This document shows, piece after piece, positions 7,236 to 14,058 of a stretch of DNA of 19,674 nucleotides; the stretch's first letter is position 1, and every line of letters begins with the position of its first letter. The stretch covers positions 1 through 19,674 of the forward strand of contig JBJEQH010000029.1 in NCBI GenBank assembly GCA_051881655.1, written 5' to 3'. The position numbers and the translations under genes were made by a program. Under the pieces are notes generated by a model that made no database searches, had not been told where the DNA came from, and was given only the letters and a program-made list of their open reading frames with translations. Source of the stretch: Heritagella sp051881655. GTDB taxonomy: Bacteria > Bacillota > Clostridia > Oscillospirales > Acutalibacteraceae.

Positions 7236-7787
7236 GTGAAAAAGGAACGGAAAAACCGGGCAGTGGCCATTGCCCTGACCGTTTTGATGGTGGCCGGGTC
7301 CATTCCGCTGGGGGTGAACCGAACCGAGAGCCGCGAGGCATCCGCGGCCCTGTCGGTGTTTTACAACGGGGAGAACCAGGACGGGTACGGCGTACAGTAT
7401 GACCTGGAACAGCGCATGGCGACCGCCGCCAATCTTCTGACGGTGGCGGGACGCTATATGGAAGCGGATGATCCCGATCTGACGGCTCTGCGTACGGCGC
7501 GGCAGGAGCTGATGCAGGCGGACAGTGTGGCGAAAAAGTACGACGCCAACGTGCAGCTGTCCGATGCGGCGGCGACGGTGCTCAGTAGGCTGGAGAATAT
7601 GGAGCTGTCGGAGAGCGACAAAAAGTACCCCGCCGAATTCGAGACGGATTTGGCGGCGGCCCAGGACCGCATTGCCCGCAGCCCGTATAACCGGCTGGCT
7701 CAGGAGTACAACAGCGGCCTGTCACAGTTCCCGGTGGATCTTCTGCGCGGGATTGCCGGGGTGGAAGAGCTGGAGCTGTTCTTGTAA
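7236..7787 (+). CDS. LemA-like membrane-anchored protein
   Basis: The 183-aa product has an N-terminal signal or anchor helix (about 8-24) followed by a helical extracytoplasmic domain. Its C-terminal part, YNRLAQEYNSGLSQFP at 151-166 followed by hydrophobic residues, resembles the closing helix of LemA proteins (YN-x6-YN-x4-FP). The earlier helix, where residues 56-75 read DLEQRMATAANLLTVAGRYM, takes the place of the LemA first helix. The first half is poorly conserved and I call it LemA-like, not a confirmed LemA. The start is GTG with AAAGGAAG 8 nt before it. It lies 14 bp after telA and 36 bp before a TPM-domain gene. LemA and TPM genes are frequent neighbours, which strengthens the call. 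The function of LemA is not well defined. Confidence 0.65.
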   Translation: MKKERKNRAVAIALTVLMVAGSIPLGVNRTESREASAALSVFYNGENQDGYGVQYDLEQRMATAANLLTVAGRYMEADDPDLTALRTARQELMQADSVAKKYDANVQLSDAAATVLSRLENMELSESDKKYPAEFETDLAAAQDRIARSPYNRLAQEYNSGLSQFPVDLLRGIAGVEELELFL

Positions 7788-7823
7788 AAGTGGCCCGCCC
7801 ATAGGGCCCGGAAAGGAAAGAAG

Positions 7824-8762
7824 ATGAGAAAAAGCGAGCACAGATGCCATCCAAAAAGGGGATGGTGGGTGTGTCTGCTTCTGCTACTGACCGTGCTGCC
7901 GATGGCCATACGGCCGGTTTCGGCGGCGGTGGTGCAGCCGGATGATGATTTTTATGTACTGGATCAGGCCGATGTGCTGACAGAGGAGCTGGAGACGTCG
8001 ATTATCCGGCAGAACCAGACCCTGTATCAGCAGACGGGGGCCCAGATCTGTGTGGTGACCGTGGATTTTCTCGACGGGCAGTCCATCGACGACTATGCCT
8101 ATACCCTTTTTAATGAGTGGGGCATCGGCAGCAAAGAGCGCAACAACGGTGTGCTGATCCTGCTGGTGATCGGGGAAGAGGATTACTACGTTCTGCAGGG
8201 AACCGGGCTGGAGAACACCATGAAAAGCGGGACGATCCAGATCATTCTGGATACCTATATGGAGCCCGCCTTTGCCGTGGCGGACTACAACGAGGCGGTA
8301 AAGCTGACCTTTGAGCAGATTTACAACCGGGTGGAGAGCATTTACAGCGGCACATATGAGGAATCCTACGCCGCGCAGGATGAACCGTATGAGCAGGGGA
8401 ACCGGGCTTCGTTCGGGGGACTGATTGTCTTGGTGATCGTTTTTTTGATCCTGTTCTTCACGATCCGCCGGGCCGGCCGGCGCGGCGGACCCCGGGGACC
8501 CGGATCCGGCGGCAGATACCGCCGCGGTCCCTCGGTGGTCATCCTGCCGGGGATGGGATTTGGCCCCCGCCCACCCAGAGGTCCGCGCCCGCCCCAGGGC
8601 CCGCGTCCTCCTCAGGGACCCCGCCCTCCCTCCGGAGGAGGTTTTGGTGGGTTTGGTGGTTTTGGAGGCAGCAGTCATGGCGGCGGCTTCGGCGGCGGTG
8701 GATTTGGCGGCGGCCATGGAGGCGGCGGTTCCAGCCGCGGCGGCGGTGCCGGCCGGCGGTAA
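7824..8762 (+). CDS. TPM-domain (YgcG-type) exported membrane protein with Pro/Gly-rich tail
   Basis: The protein has 312 aa. A signal peptide (1-34, cleavage likely after VSA) leads into a TPM domain (about 42-175) that starts with YVLDQADVLTEEL and contains TGAQICVVTV and ERNNGVLILLVI. A membrane helix spans about 198-213. A cytoplasmic tail follows with basic residues, four PRPPxG-type repeats (248-271) and a Gly/Ser/Phe-rich end (272-312). This is the standard YgcG layout. TPM domains have been tied to photosystem repair in plants and to weak phosphatase activity; their bacterial role is unclear. GGAAAGGAAAG precedes the ATG. The neighbour is a LemA-like gene, the usual partner. The tail may mediate membrane-proximal protein contacts, which is inference. 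Confidence 0.85.
   Translation: MRKSEHRCHPKRGWWVCLLLLLTVLPMAIRPVSAAVVQPDDDFYVLDQADVLTEELETSIIRQNQTLYQQTGAQICVVTVDFLDGQSIDDYAYTLFNEWGIGSKERNNGVLILLVIGEEDYYVLQGTGLENTMKSGTIQIILDTYMEPAFAVADYNEAVKLTFEQIYNRVESIYSGTYEESYAAQDEPYEQGNRASFGGLIVLVIVFLILFFTIRRAGRRGGPRGPGSGGRYRRGPSVVILPGMGFGPRPPRGPRPPQGPRPPQGPRPPSGGGFGGFGGFGGSSHGGGFGGGGFGGGHGGGGSSRGGGAGRR
8565..8636 (+). repeat. 18-bp tandem repeat coding PRPPxG units in the TPM protein
   Basis: About four copies of an 18-bp unit (roughly CCNCGNCCNCCNCAGGGN) encode successive R/P-R-P-P-Q/S-G blocks. The copies differ at third positions, so the repeat is old and the amino acid pattern is kept. It joins the membrane helix to the Gly-rich tail. Confidence 0.7.
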
Positions 8763-8780
8763 CAGAAGGGAGCAGCACAA

Positions 8781-9284
8781 ATGGTCATCGAAACCGAGAT
8801 GGATTTGCAGCAGTGCCGGCAGGCTCTGCGGGATGCCCTGGACAGCCGGAAAGTGTTTAAGGAAGAGCGCTACACCGGCTGGGTAAAAGGGAAGCTTTTC
8901 AGCATGTCGTACTGTGTGGATAAGGAAACGGCGGAGAAAGGGCGCTGGGCCTATAACAAGGCGATGGGCTTTCTGTCCGAGCGCGACGGAAAAACCCGGG
9001 TGCATGCGGTGATTTTCCGCGGGCTGAGCGACCCGGTCTCGCTGCTGGTTCTGTACGCAATTTTCCTGATCGTATTCCTGCTGATTCAGGAGCGCTGGCA
9101 CGCCACCCTGGCGGACAGCCTGGTGTTTTCCCTGCTGGCGGCGGCCAGTATTTCCTGCATCACCTATATGGCGACGGCTTTTGGCGAGGTGGGACGGCAG
9201 GAGACCGAGACCCTGCGCCGGCATCTGACCGGGGCCCTGCAAAAGCGGCCGCCGGAAGAGGAAAACGCGGCCGGGACCGAGTGA
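8781..9284 (+). CDS. Hypothetical two-TM membrane protein
   Basis: The 167-aa product belongs to no family I recognise. Residues 1-80 form a soluble, mixed charged region with a possible beta segment around 31-45 (YTGWVKGKLFSMSYC). Two membrane helices follow at about 85-103 and 111-133. A short polar C-terminal tail ends in a run of Pro, Glu and Ala. AAGGGAG lies about 8 nt before the ATG. It is 18 bp after the TPM gene and is the last gene before the convergent terminator, so it is probably co-transcribed with the XpaC-TelA-LemA-TPM set. No catalytic motif is seen. It may be an accessory membrane subunit of that module. Confidence 0.7.
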   Translation: MVIETEMDLQQCRQALRDALDSRKVFKEERYTGWVKGKLFSMSYCVDKETAEKGRWAYNKAMGFLSERDGKTRVHAVIFRGLSDPVSLLVLYAIFLIVFLLIQERWHATLADSLVFSLLAAASISCITYMATAFGEVGRQETETLRRHLTGALQKRPPEEENAAGTE

Positions 9285-9310
9285 GAGGAACCGGACGAAA
9301 AAAAGACGAA

Positions 9311-9352
9311 AAAAGGGAGGAGAGACCCATGAGGGTTCTCTCCTCCCTTTTT
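9311..9352. terminator. Bidirectional terminator between convergent operons
   Basis: GGGAGGAGAG at 9315-9324 pairs with CTCTCCTCCC at 9338-9347, with a further GGG/CCC pairing inside after a one-base bulge. A-runs flank the left side and a T-run the right, so it can stop transcription from both strands. It separates the plus-strand operon ending at 9284 from the minus-strand AraC gene ending at 9403. Confidence 0.88.
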
Positions 9353-9360
9353 ATCGCCGG

Positions 9361-9400
9361 AAAACGCCCATCCGGGCTTTGCGCGGTCGAGCAACCGCGC
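9361..9400 (-). terminator. Tandem stem-loops after the AraC-family gene
   Basis: Reading the minus strand after the stop codon, GCGCGGT/ACCGCGC (9381-9400) forms a 7-bp stem. A second stem of GCCC/GGGC (9366-9377) is followed by GTTTT. The second is a plausible weak terminator, backed up by the two-way terminator beyond it. Confidence 0.5.
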
Positions 9401-9402
9401 GT

Positions 9403-10260
9403 TTACGGGGCGTCCTTTTTTTGAATGGGAATCCAGATTTCCACCAGACACCGGTCCTCCGCTTCGTTCCAGAGGATGTATTTTTCAATAGTGGGAAGCC
9501 CCGATTTCCGATAGGGGCTGGACGGCAGAAATTCGCCGTTAATCTGACCCCATACGGCGCCCAGGGTGCCGCCGGTGATCGTGCCGTCCGCCGTAAAGCG
9601 CAGCCAGCAGGCCGCCGGGTAGCGATATACCTCCATCCCCTCGGCCGGGGGCATATCGGGCGGCCACTCGATGGCGCACATGTAGTCGTTGCTGCCGTCC
9701 TCGTGAAAACCGAAGCACAGCCCCAAATCAAAAAACTTACCGGCCAGCCGGTTGATCCGGTCGTTGCTGCCGTCGCTTTTCACCACAGCCCAGGTCCCTC
9801 CGCCATAGGGGGTGGTGCGCCGTACCCCCATCACGGAAAAAGGCCCCTTTTGTACACGCAGAACATCCATTTTCTCCACTCCTTTCACCTGTACCGCAAA
9901 GGACAGGGGACAATAGAAGGCGAGAGAAGAAAGATCCGTTTCCGACCGGCGCAGTTGAACCGGCGCGATTCCGTGCAGCCGCTTAAACGCCGCCGAGAAC
10001 GCATCGGCGGACTGATAGCCGTATTTCAGGGCGATGTCGAGAATGCGCTCGCCGGTGTCCATCAGGTCAAATGCCGCACAGGTCAGCTTTCTGCGGCGCA
10101 CGTATTCCGAAAAGGAAATGGCCGCGATCTGGGAAAACATGGTCTGAAAAACCGGATACGGGCAGGCCATCAGCCGGCTGATCTCCTCTTCCCGGATCTC
10201 ATCCTGCAGATGGTCCTCCACATACGTCATCACCGCGTTCAGTCGTGCAATGGCATCCAT
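9403..10260 (-). CDS. AraC-family transcriptional regulator with C-terminal effector-binding domain
   Basis: This 285-aa regulator has the DNA-binding domain first. The AraC-type double helix-turn-helix covers about 8-106, including the second-HTH signature ILDIALKYGYQSADAFSAAFKRLHGIAP at 73-100 (shown here as spans 73-88 and 89-100 of one motif). The C-terminal half (about 125-282) looks like a GyrI/AraC effector-binding (SoxS-Rob-BmrR type) domain, with a VEIWIPIQKK closing strand. Such proteins respond to small hydrophobic or cationic ligands. AAAGGAGG precedes the ATG. A -10-like TATACT lies at 10284-10289 but with a poor -35. It follows a NimA-like gene with a terminator between, so it may be expressed separately. 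Its targets are not identifiable. Confidence 0.85.
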   Translation of the reverse strand: MDAIARLNAVMTYVEDHLQDEIREEEISRLMACPYPVFQTMFSQIAAISFSEYVRRRKLTCAAFDLMDTGERILDIALKYGYQSADAFSAAFKRLHGIAPVQLRRSETDLSSLAFYCPLSFAVQVKGVEKMDVLRVQKGPFSVMGVRRTTPYGGGTWAVVKSDGSNDRINRLAGKFFDLGLCFGFHEDGSNDYMCAIEWPPDMPPAEGMEVYRYPAACWLRFTADGTITGGTLGAVWGQINGEFLPSSPYRKSGLPTIEKYILWNEAEDRCLVEIWIPIQKKDAP

Positions 10261-10302
10261 ACTCTCTGCCTCCTTTCCCTGTCAGTATAGCAGAAGGAGA
10301 GG

Positions 10303-10329
10303 AAAAAATCCCCACGGAGAGCCCGGGGA
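10303..10329 (-). terminator. Intrinsic terminator after the NimA-like gene
   Basis: On the minus strand TCCCC (10325-10329 side) and GGGGA (10309-10313 side) form a short stem, followed by six T (complement of 10303-10308). The stem is short, so termination may be partial and allow some read-through into the AraC gene. Confidence 0.6.
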
Positions 10330-10332
10330 AAA

Positions 10333-10803
10333 TCACGGGTTGGATTTGCGCTTGCCGTGGATTTCCGTCAGAAGAATGCGGATGACCCCGGTGCGGATAG
10401 CTCCATTTTGAATAGCGGCGGGGATGTCCGCCTCCCGATCGGGGGCATATTTGCGGCACAGCAGCTCAAGGGAGCGGTGACGCTCCGCCAGATCGGCCAC
10501 CACCGAAGCCTGCCCCACCGCCACGACACTCTCATAGGACAGCGTAAATGCTTCCGGGATGCGGCGGCACTGGGAAACACAGCTCAGGCATACCCGGCTG
10601 TCGTTCTCAATATTCACAATTTTCTGGCCGTAATGAGCGCCGTGGATATAGGCCGTATTCCCGTCCACCACGATGGAAACGGGTACACAGTACGGCTGCC
10701 CGTCGGGGCAGACCGTGCTGAAAAACACATATTCGCTGTTTTTCAGGATTTCACGCGCTTCACTCTCCGGAAATTCCCGTTCCGGATGGGACATACGATG
10801 CAT
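10333..10803 (-). CDS. Pyridoxamine 5'-phosphate oxidase family protein (NimA-like flavin split barrel)
   Basis: The 156-aa length fits the small FMN-binding split-barrel (PNPOx-like) family. The N-terminal region RMSHPEREFP, followed by a helix and the STVCPDGQPYCVPVSIVVDGN strands at 29-49, is typical of the NimA/nitroreductase-like subgroup. The strand AYIHGAHYGQKIVNI at 51-65 is its conserved core, with H54 or H57 as the usual active-site position. NimA proteins reduce 5-nitroimidazoles in some anaerobes, but most family members have unknown flavin-dependent roles. Resistance should not be assumed. AGGAGA lies about 9 nt before the ATG at 10803; a second ATG three codons on is an alternative. 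The gene follows hemW by 39 bp and may be co-transcribed with it. Confidence 0.82.
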   Translation of the reverse strand: MHRMSHPEREFPESEAREILKNSEYVFFSTVCPDGQPYCVPVSIVVDGNTAYIHGAHYGQKIVNIENDSRVCLSCVSQCRRIPEAFTLSYESVVAVGQASVVADLAERHRSLELLCRKYAPDREADIPAAIQNGAIRTGVIRILLTEIHGKRKSNP

Positions 10804-10820
10804 AAAGAAGTCTCCTCTCC

Positions 10821-10844
10821 AGCCCCCGCCCAGGGCACGGGGCT
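10821..10844 (-). other. Hairpin between hemW and the NimA-like gene
   Basis: AGCCCC and GGGGCT (10821-10826 and 10839-10844) can pair, overlapping the hemW stop codon and ending just before the next ribosome binding site. No T-run follows. It could modulate translation or 3' stability between the two genes. Confidence 0.35.
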
Positions 10845-11970
10845 ATCCCAAAGCCAAAGAAAGTTCGCTGATCAGTTCATTGGATACCAGAAATCCCGCC
10901 GGGGTCAGCGCAATCCGGTGTTCATCCGGCTGCAGCAGGCCCGTCGTGCGGTACCGCCGGGCTTTCTCCTGCAGGGAATCGAAGGCCCGTGCGCCGTCGG
11001 GGCCAAAGCGCGCCGCCATCGTCTCCCGTTTCAGCCCCTCGGTCAGGCGCAGGCCCAGCATGACATATTCCGGCAGTGAGCCGCCCTCCCCGTCGGAAAC
11101 AGGGTCCTCCCCGCGCAGAAAGGCGGTCAGGTCCCGGGGGTAGTAGAAGCGCCGGCCCTCAAAAAAGGAGTGGGCGCCCGGGCCGATCCCCAGGTATTCC
11201 TCGTCGTGCCAGTAGCACAGGTTGTGTCTGCCCTCCCGACCGGGACGGGAAAAATTGCTGATCTCGTACTGGCGGTACCCGTTTTCCTCCAGGCTGCGGC
11301 AGGCAAACAGGTATAGGTCCGCCGCCCGGTCGTCATCGGGCAGCTGCAGCTGCTCCCTTTTTTGTCCGAAGGGGGTTCCCTCCTCCACCTTCAACAGGTA
11401 AGCCGAGACGTGATCGGCCCCGTTTTCCCGGCAGAAGGAAACCGAATTTGCGATGTCCTCCTCCCGCTGCCGGGGCAGGGCCAGCATCAGATCCAGCGAC
11501 AGCGCCGCGATTCCCGCCCGGCGGACCTGTCCGGCGGCCCGGCTCACATCCCGGGCACTGTGTTTCCGGCCCAAAAAGCGCAGCTCGCGGTCGTTGGCCG
11601 ACTGCAGCCCGATGGAAACGCGATTCACCCCGCCCTCCGCCGCCCCGGCCAGAACCTCAGACAAATCGCGGGTGGGATTGGCCTCCAGCGTGATTTCCGC
11701 CCCCGGCAGCACCGGAAAGGTGCGCCGGATCCACAAAAGCAGATCGGACAGGCGCCTGCCCCCCAGCAGGCTGGGGGTACCGCCGCCCAGATACAGGCTG
11801 GACACCGGCCGGTCGGTACGGCTGCGATACGAAAGCAGGGTGCGCTTGACCGCCGCAGCATAGGCGTCCATCGCTTCTTCCTCCGCCGGGCGGGAGTAAA
11901 AATCACAGTAGGGGCATTTCCCGTCACAGAAAGGGACGTGGAGATACAGACCAAAGGGGGAGACAGTCAT
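10843..11970 (-). CDS. hemW: Radical SAM heme chaperone HemW (coproporphyrinogen III oxidase-like)
   Basis: The 375-aa protein has the radical SAM cluster motif C-x3-C-x2-C at C15, C19 and C22 (FCDGKCPYC). The GGGTPS motif follows at 62-67. The HemW-specific HNLCYWHDEEYLGIGPGAHSF region lies further on, and a C-terminal HemN-like helical domain ends the protein. The [4Fe-4S] cluster and SAM are used; HemW binds heme and is thought to insert it into respiratory proteins, rather than oxidise coproporphyrinogen. I chose the ATG at 11970 because CAGGAGGA lies 9 nt upstream and it gives the usual short N-terminus. The longer start at 12012 adds 14 residues with no ribosome binding site. It sits downstream of lepA, the normal Bacillota order, but a terminator lies between them. 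Confidence 0.9.
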   Translation of the reverse strand: MTVSPFGLYLHVPFCDGKCPYCDFYSRPAEEEAMDAYAAAVKRTLLSYRSRTDRPVSSLYLGGGTPSLLGGRRLSDLLLWIRRTFPVLPGAEITLEANPTRDLSEVLAGAAEGGVNRVSIGLQSANDRELRFLGRKHSARDVSRAAGQVRRAGIAALSLDLMLALPRQREEDIANSVSFCRENGADHVSAYLLKVEEGTPFGQKREQLQLPDDDRAADLYLFACRSLEENGYRQYEISNFSRPGREGRHNLCYWHDEEYLGIGPGAHSFFEGRRFYYPRDLTAFLRGEDPVSDGEGGSLPEYVMLGLRLTEGLKRETMAARFGPDGARAFDSLQEKARRYRTTGLLQPDEHRIALTPAGFLVSNELISELSLALG

Positions 11971-12002
11971 AAGGGGGATCCTCCTGAAACATTTCCGAAC
12001 GT

Positions 12003-12031
12003 AGATTAGCAAAAAATATCAGCAAAATCAA
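12003..12031 (-). promoter_or_regulatory. Possible promoter of hemW
   Basis: On the minus strand TTGATT (complement of 12026-12031) and TAATCT (12003-12008) are 17 bp apart in an AT-rich stretch between the lepA terminator and hemW. The boxes deviate from consensus, so this is tentative. Confidence 0.35.
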
Positions 12032-12071
12032 GATAAAAAATGGACAAAAAGACGAAAAATTTTTGGGCATG

Positions 12072-12097
12072 AAAAAAGGCCCGGTTTTCGGGCCTTT
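12072..12097 (-). terminator. Intrinsic terminator after lepA
   Basis: AAAGGCCCG/CGGGCCTTT (12075-12083 and 12089-12097) form a perfect 9-bp stem with a 5-nt loop. On the minus strand six T follow (complement of 12072-12077). It lies 13 bp after the lepA stop and separates lepA from hemW. Confidence 0.85.
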
Positions 12098-12109
12098 CCT
12101 CCTCGGTTC

Positions 12110-13924
12110 TCAGGAATCGTCCTCCAGCTTCAGAACGCTCATAAATGCCTCCTGCGGCACCTCGACGGTGCCCAGCTGGCGCATGCGCTTTTTGCCCTCT
12201 TTCTGCTTTTCCAGCAGCTTCTTCTTTCGGGTGATATCCCCGCCGTAGCACTTGGCCAGTACGTCCTTGCGCAGGGCCTTCACGGTCTCGCGGGCAATGA
12301 TGCGCCCGCCGATGCAGGCCTGGATCGGCACCTCGAACAGCTGGCGCGGAATTTTCTGCGACAGCTTTTCCGCCATGCGCCGCGCCCGGGGATAGGCCTT
12401 GTCCGCGTGAATGATAAACGACAGGGCATCGACGATCTCGCCGTTGAGCATGATATCCAGCTTGACCAGATTGGATTTCTGATACCCCGCCAGCTCATAG
12501 TCAAAGGAGGCATAGCCGCGGGTGCGGGATTTCAGCACGTCGAAAAAGTCGTAGATAATCTCGTTGAGCGGCAGCACATAGTGCAGATCCACCCGGTCCG
12601 CTTCGATATAGGTCATGTCCTTGTACACGCCCCGGCGCTCCTGGCACAGCTCCATAATGCTGCCCACGTATTCACTGGGGCTGTAGATATGGGCGTTGGC
12701 CATGGGCTCTTCGGCCGCGCGGATCTCGGTGGGATCGGGGTAATTGGTGGGGTTGTCGATCGAGACCACCGTGCCGTCCGTTTTCTCAATGTGATACACC
12801 ACGCTCGGGGCGGTGGTGATCAGATCCAGGTTGTATTCGCGCTCCAGCCGCTCCTGGATAATCTCCATGTGCAGCAGCCCCAGAAACCCGCAGCGGAAGC
12901 CAAATCCCAGCGCCACCGAGGTCTCCGGTTCAAAGGAGAGGGCGGCATCGTTCAGCTGCAGCTTTTCCAGCGCATCGCGCAGATCGCCGTAATGGGCGCC
13001 ATCCGCCGGGTACACGCCGCAGAACACCATCGGCTGGGCCGCGCGGTAGCCGGGCAGCGCCTCCCGGCAGGGGCGTCCGGCCAGAGTGACGGTATCGCCC
13101 ACACGGGCTTCCCGCACGTTTTTGATGGAAGCGGCGATATAGCCCACCTCGCCGGCGGAGAGCGCCTGGGCGGGCTCGAGGGAGGTGGCGCGCATATAGC
13201 CGCACTCCACCACGGTGAATTCACTGCCCACCGCCATCATGCGGATCACATCCCCCGGATGAACGGTGCCCTCTTTTACGCGGATATAGACGATCACCCC
13301 GCGGTAGGCATCGTAATAGGAGTCGAAAATCAGGGCCTGCAGCGGGGCCTGGGGATCCCCGGTGGGGGCGGGCACATCGGCGACGATGCGCTCCATTACC
13401 TGGTCGATGTTGATCCCCTGTTTGGCGGAAATGCGGGGGGCATCCTGGGCGGGGATGCCGATCACATCCTCGATCTCCTGGGCGACGCGGTCCGGATCCG
13501 CCGAGATCAGGTCGATTTTGTTGATCACGGGCACAATTTCCAGCCCGGCATCCACGGCCAGATAGGTGTTGGCCAGTGTCTGCGCCTCAATCCCCTGCGA
13601 AGCGTCCACGATCAGAACAGCGCCCTCACAGGCGGCCAGCGAACGGGAGACCTCGTAATTAAAGTCCACATGGCCGGGGGTGTCGATCAGATTGAAAACA
13701 TAGTCCTCGCCGTTTTTCGCATGATAATTCAGGGTGACGGCGTGAGCCTTAATGGTAATGCCGCGCTCCCTCTCCAAATCCATATTGTCAAGCAGCTGAT
13801 CCTCCATATCCCGCAGCGCCACCGACTGGGTCTGCTCCAGAATCCGGTCAGCCAGGGTGCTTTTGCCGTGGTCGATATGGGCCACGATACTGAAATTGCG
13901 GATGTGGTCCTGTGCAACACTCAA
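12110..13924 (-). CDS. lepA: Elongation factor 4 (LepA) GTPase
   Basis: This is a full-length LepA of 604 aa (family about 600). The ribosome-associated GTPase promotes back-translocation or ribosome remodelling under stress and helps 30S biogenesis. The G1 loop AHIDHGKST is at 15-23, G3 DTPGH at 81-85 and G4 NKID at 135-138. The LepA-specific C-terminal domain holds KKRMRQLGTVEVPQEAF near the end. The only start that fits the family N-terminus (HIRNFSIVAHIDHG at 7-20) is a TTG at 13924; an in-frame TGA lies three codons upstream. The ribosome binding site is weak and distant (AAAGGA about 13 nt upstream). It has its own promoter at 13971-14000 and a terminator at 12072-12097. Confidence 0.97.
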   Translation of the reverse strand: MSVAQDHIRNFSIVAHIDHGKSTLADRILEQTQSVALRDMEDQLLDNMDLERERGITIKAHAVTLNYHAKNGEDYVFNLIDTPGHVDFNYEVSRSLAACEGAVLIVDASQGIEAQTLANTYLAVDAGLEIVPVINKIDLISADPDRVAQEIEDVIGIPAQDAPRISAKQGINIDQVMERIVADVPAPTGDPQAPLQALIFDSYYDAYRGVIVYIRVKEGTVHPGDVIRMMAVGSEFTVVECGYMRATSLEPAQALSAGEVGYIAASIKNVREARVGDTVTLAGRPCREALPGYRAAQPMVFCGVYPADGAHYGDLRDALEKLQLNDAALSFEPETSVALGFGFRCGFLGLLHMEIIQERLEREYNLDLITTAPSVVYHIEKTDGTVVSIDNPTNYPDPTEIRAAEEPMANAHIYSPSEYVGSIMELCQERRGVYKDMTYIEADRVDLHYVLPLNEIIYDFFDVLKSRTRGYASFDYELAGYQKSNLVKLDIMLNGEIVDALSFIIHADKAYPRARRMAEKLSQKIPRQLFEVPIQACIGGRIIARETVKALRKDVLAKCYGGDITRKKKLLEKQKEGKKRMRQLGTVEVPQEAFMSVLKLEDDS

Positions 13925-13970
13925 AAAGAATCACCGGTTCCTTTCCATTTCCATAATGTCTGTACCGATC

Positions 13971-14000
13971 ATTATACCATACCGGGGGCGCCGCTGTAAA
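13971..14000 (-). promoter_or_regulatory. Sigma-A promoter of lepA
   Basis: On the minus strand TTTACA (complement of 13995-14000) and TATAAT (13971-13976) are separated by 18 bp. The start would be near 13964, about 40 nt before the TTG start codon. It lies just after the terminator of the M23 operon. Confidence 0.75.
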
Positions 14001-14013
14001 TCGGGCACCACAG

Positions 14014-14044
14014 AAAAAAACCGGCGGACATCCGTCCGCCGGTT
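14014..14044 (-). terminator. Intrinsic terminator after the M23 peptidase gene
   Basis: AACCGGCGGAC (14019-14029) pairs perfectly with GTCCGCCGGTT (14034-14044) over a 4-nt loop. On the minus strand the stem runs into seven T (complement of 14014-14020). It lies 14 bp beyond the M23 stop codon. Confidence 0.9.
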
Positions 14045-14058
14045 GTGTCGTTTTGCAA

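Noticed and set aside
12407..13999. A 530-codon plus-strand frame opposite lepA
   Set aside because: LepA is certain on the minus strand; the opposite frame is His/Gly/Val-rich with no domain.
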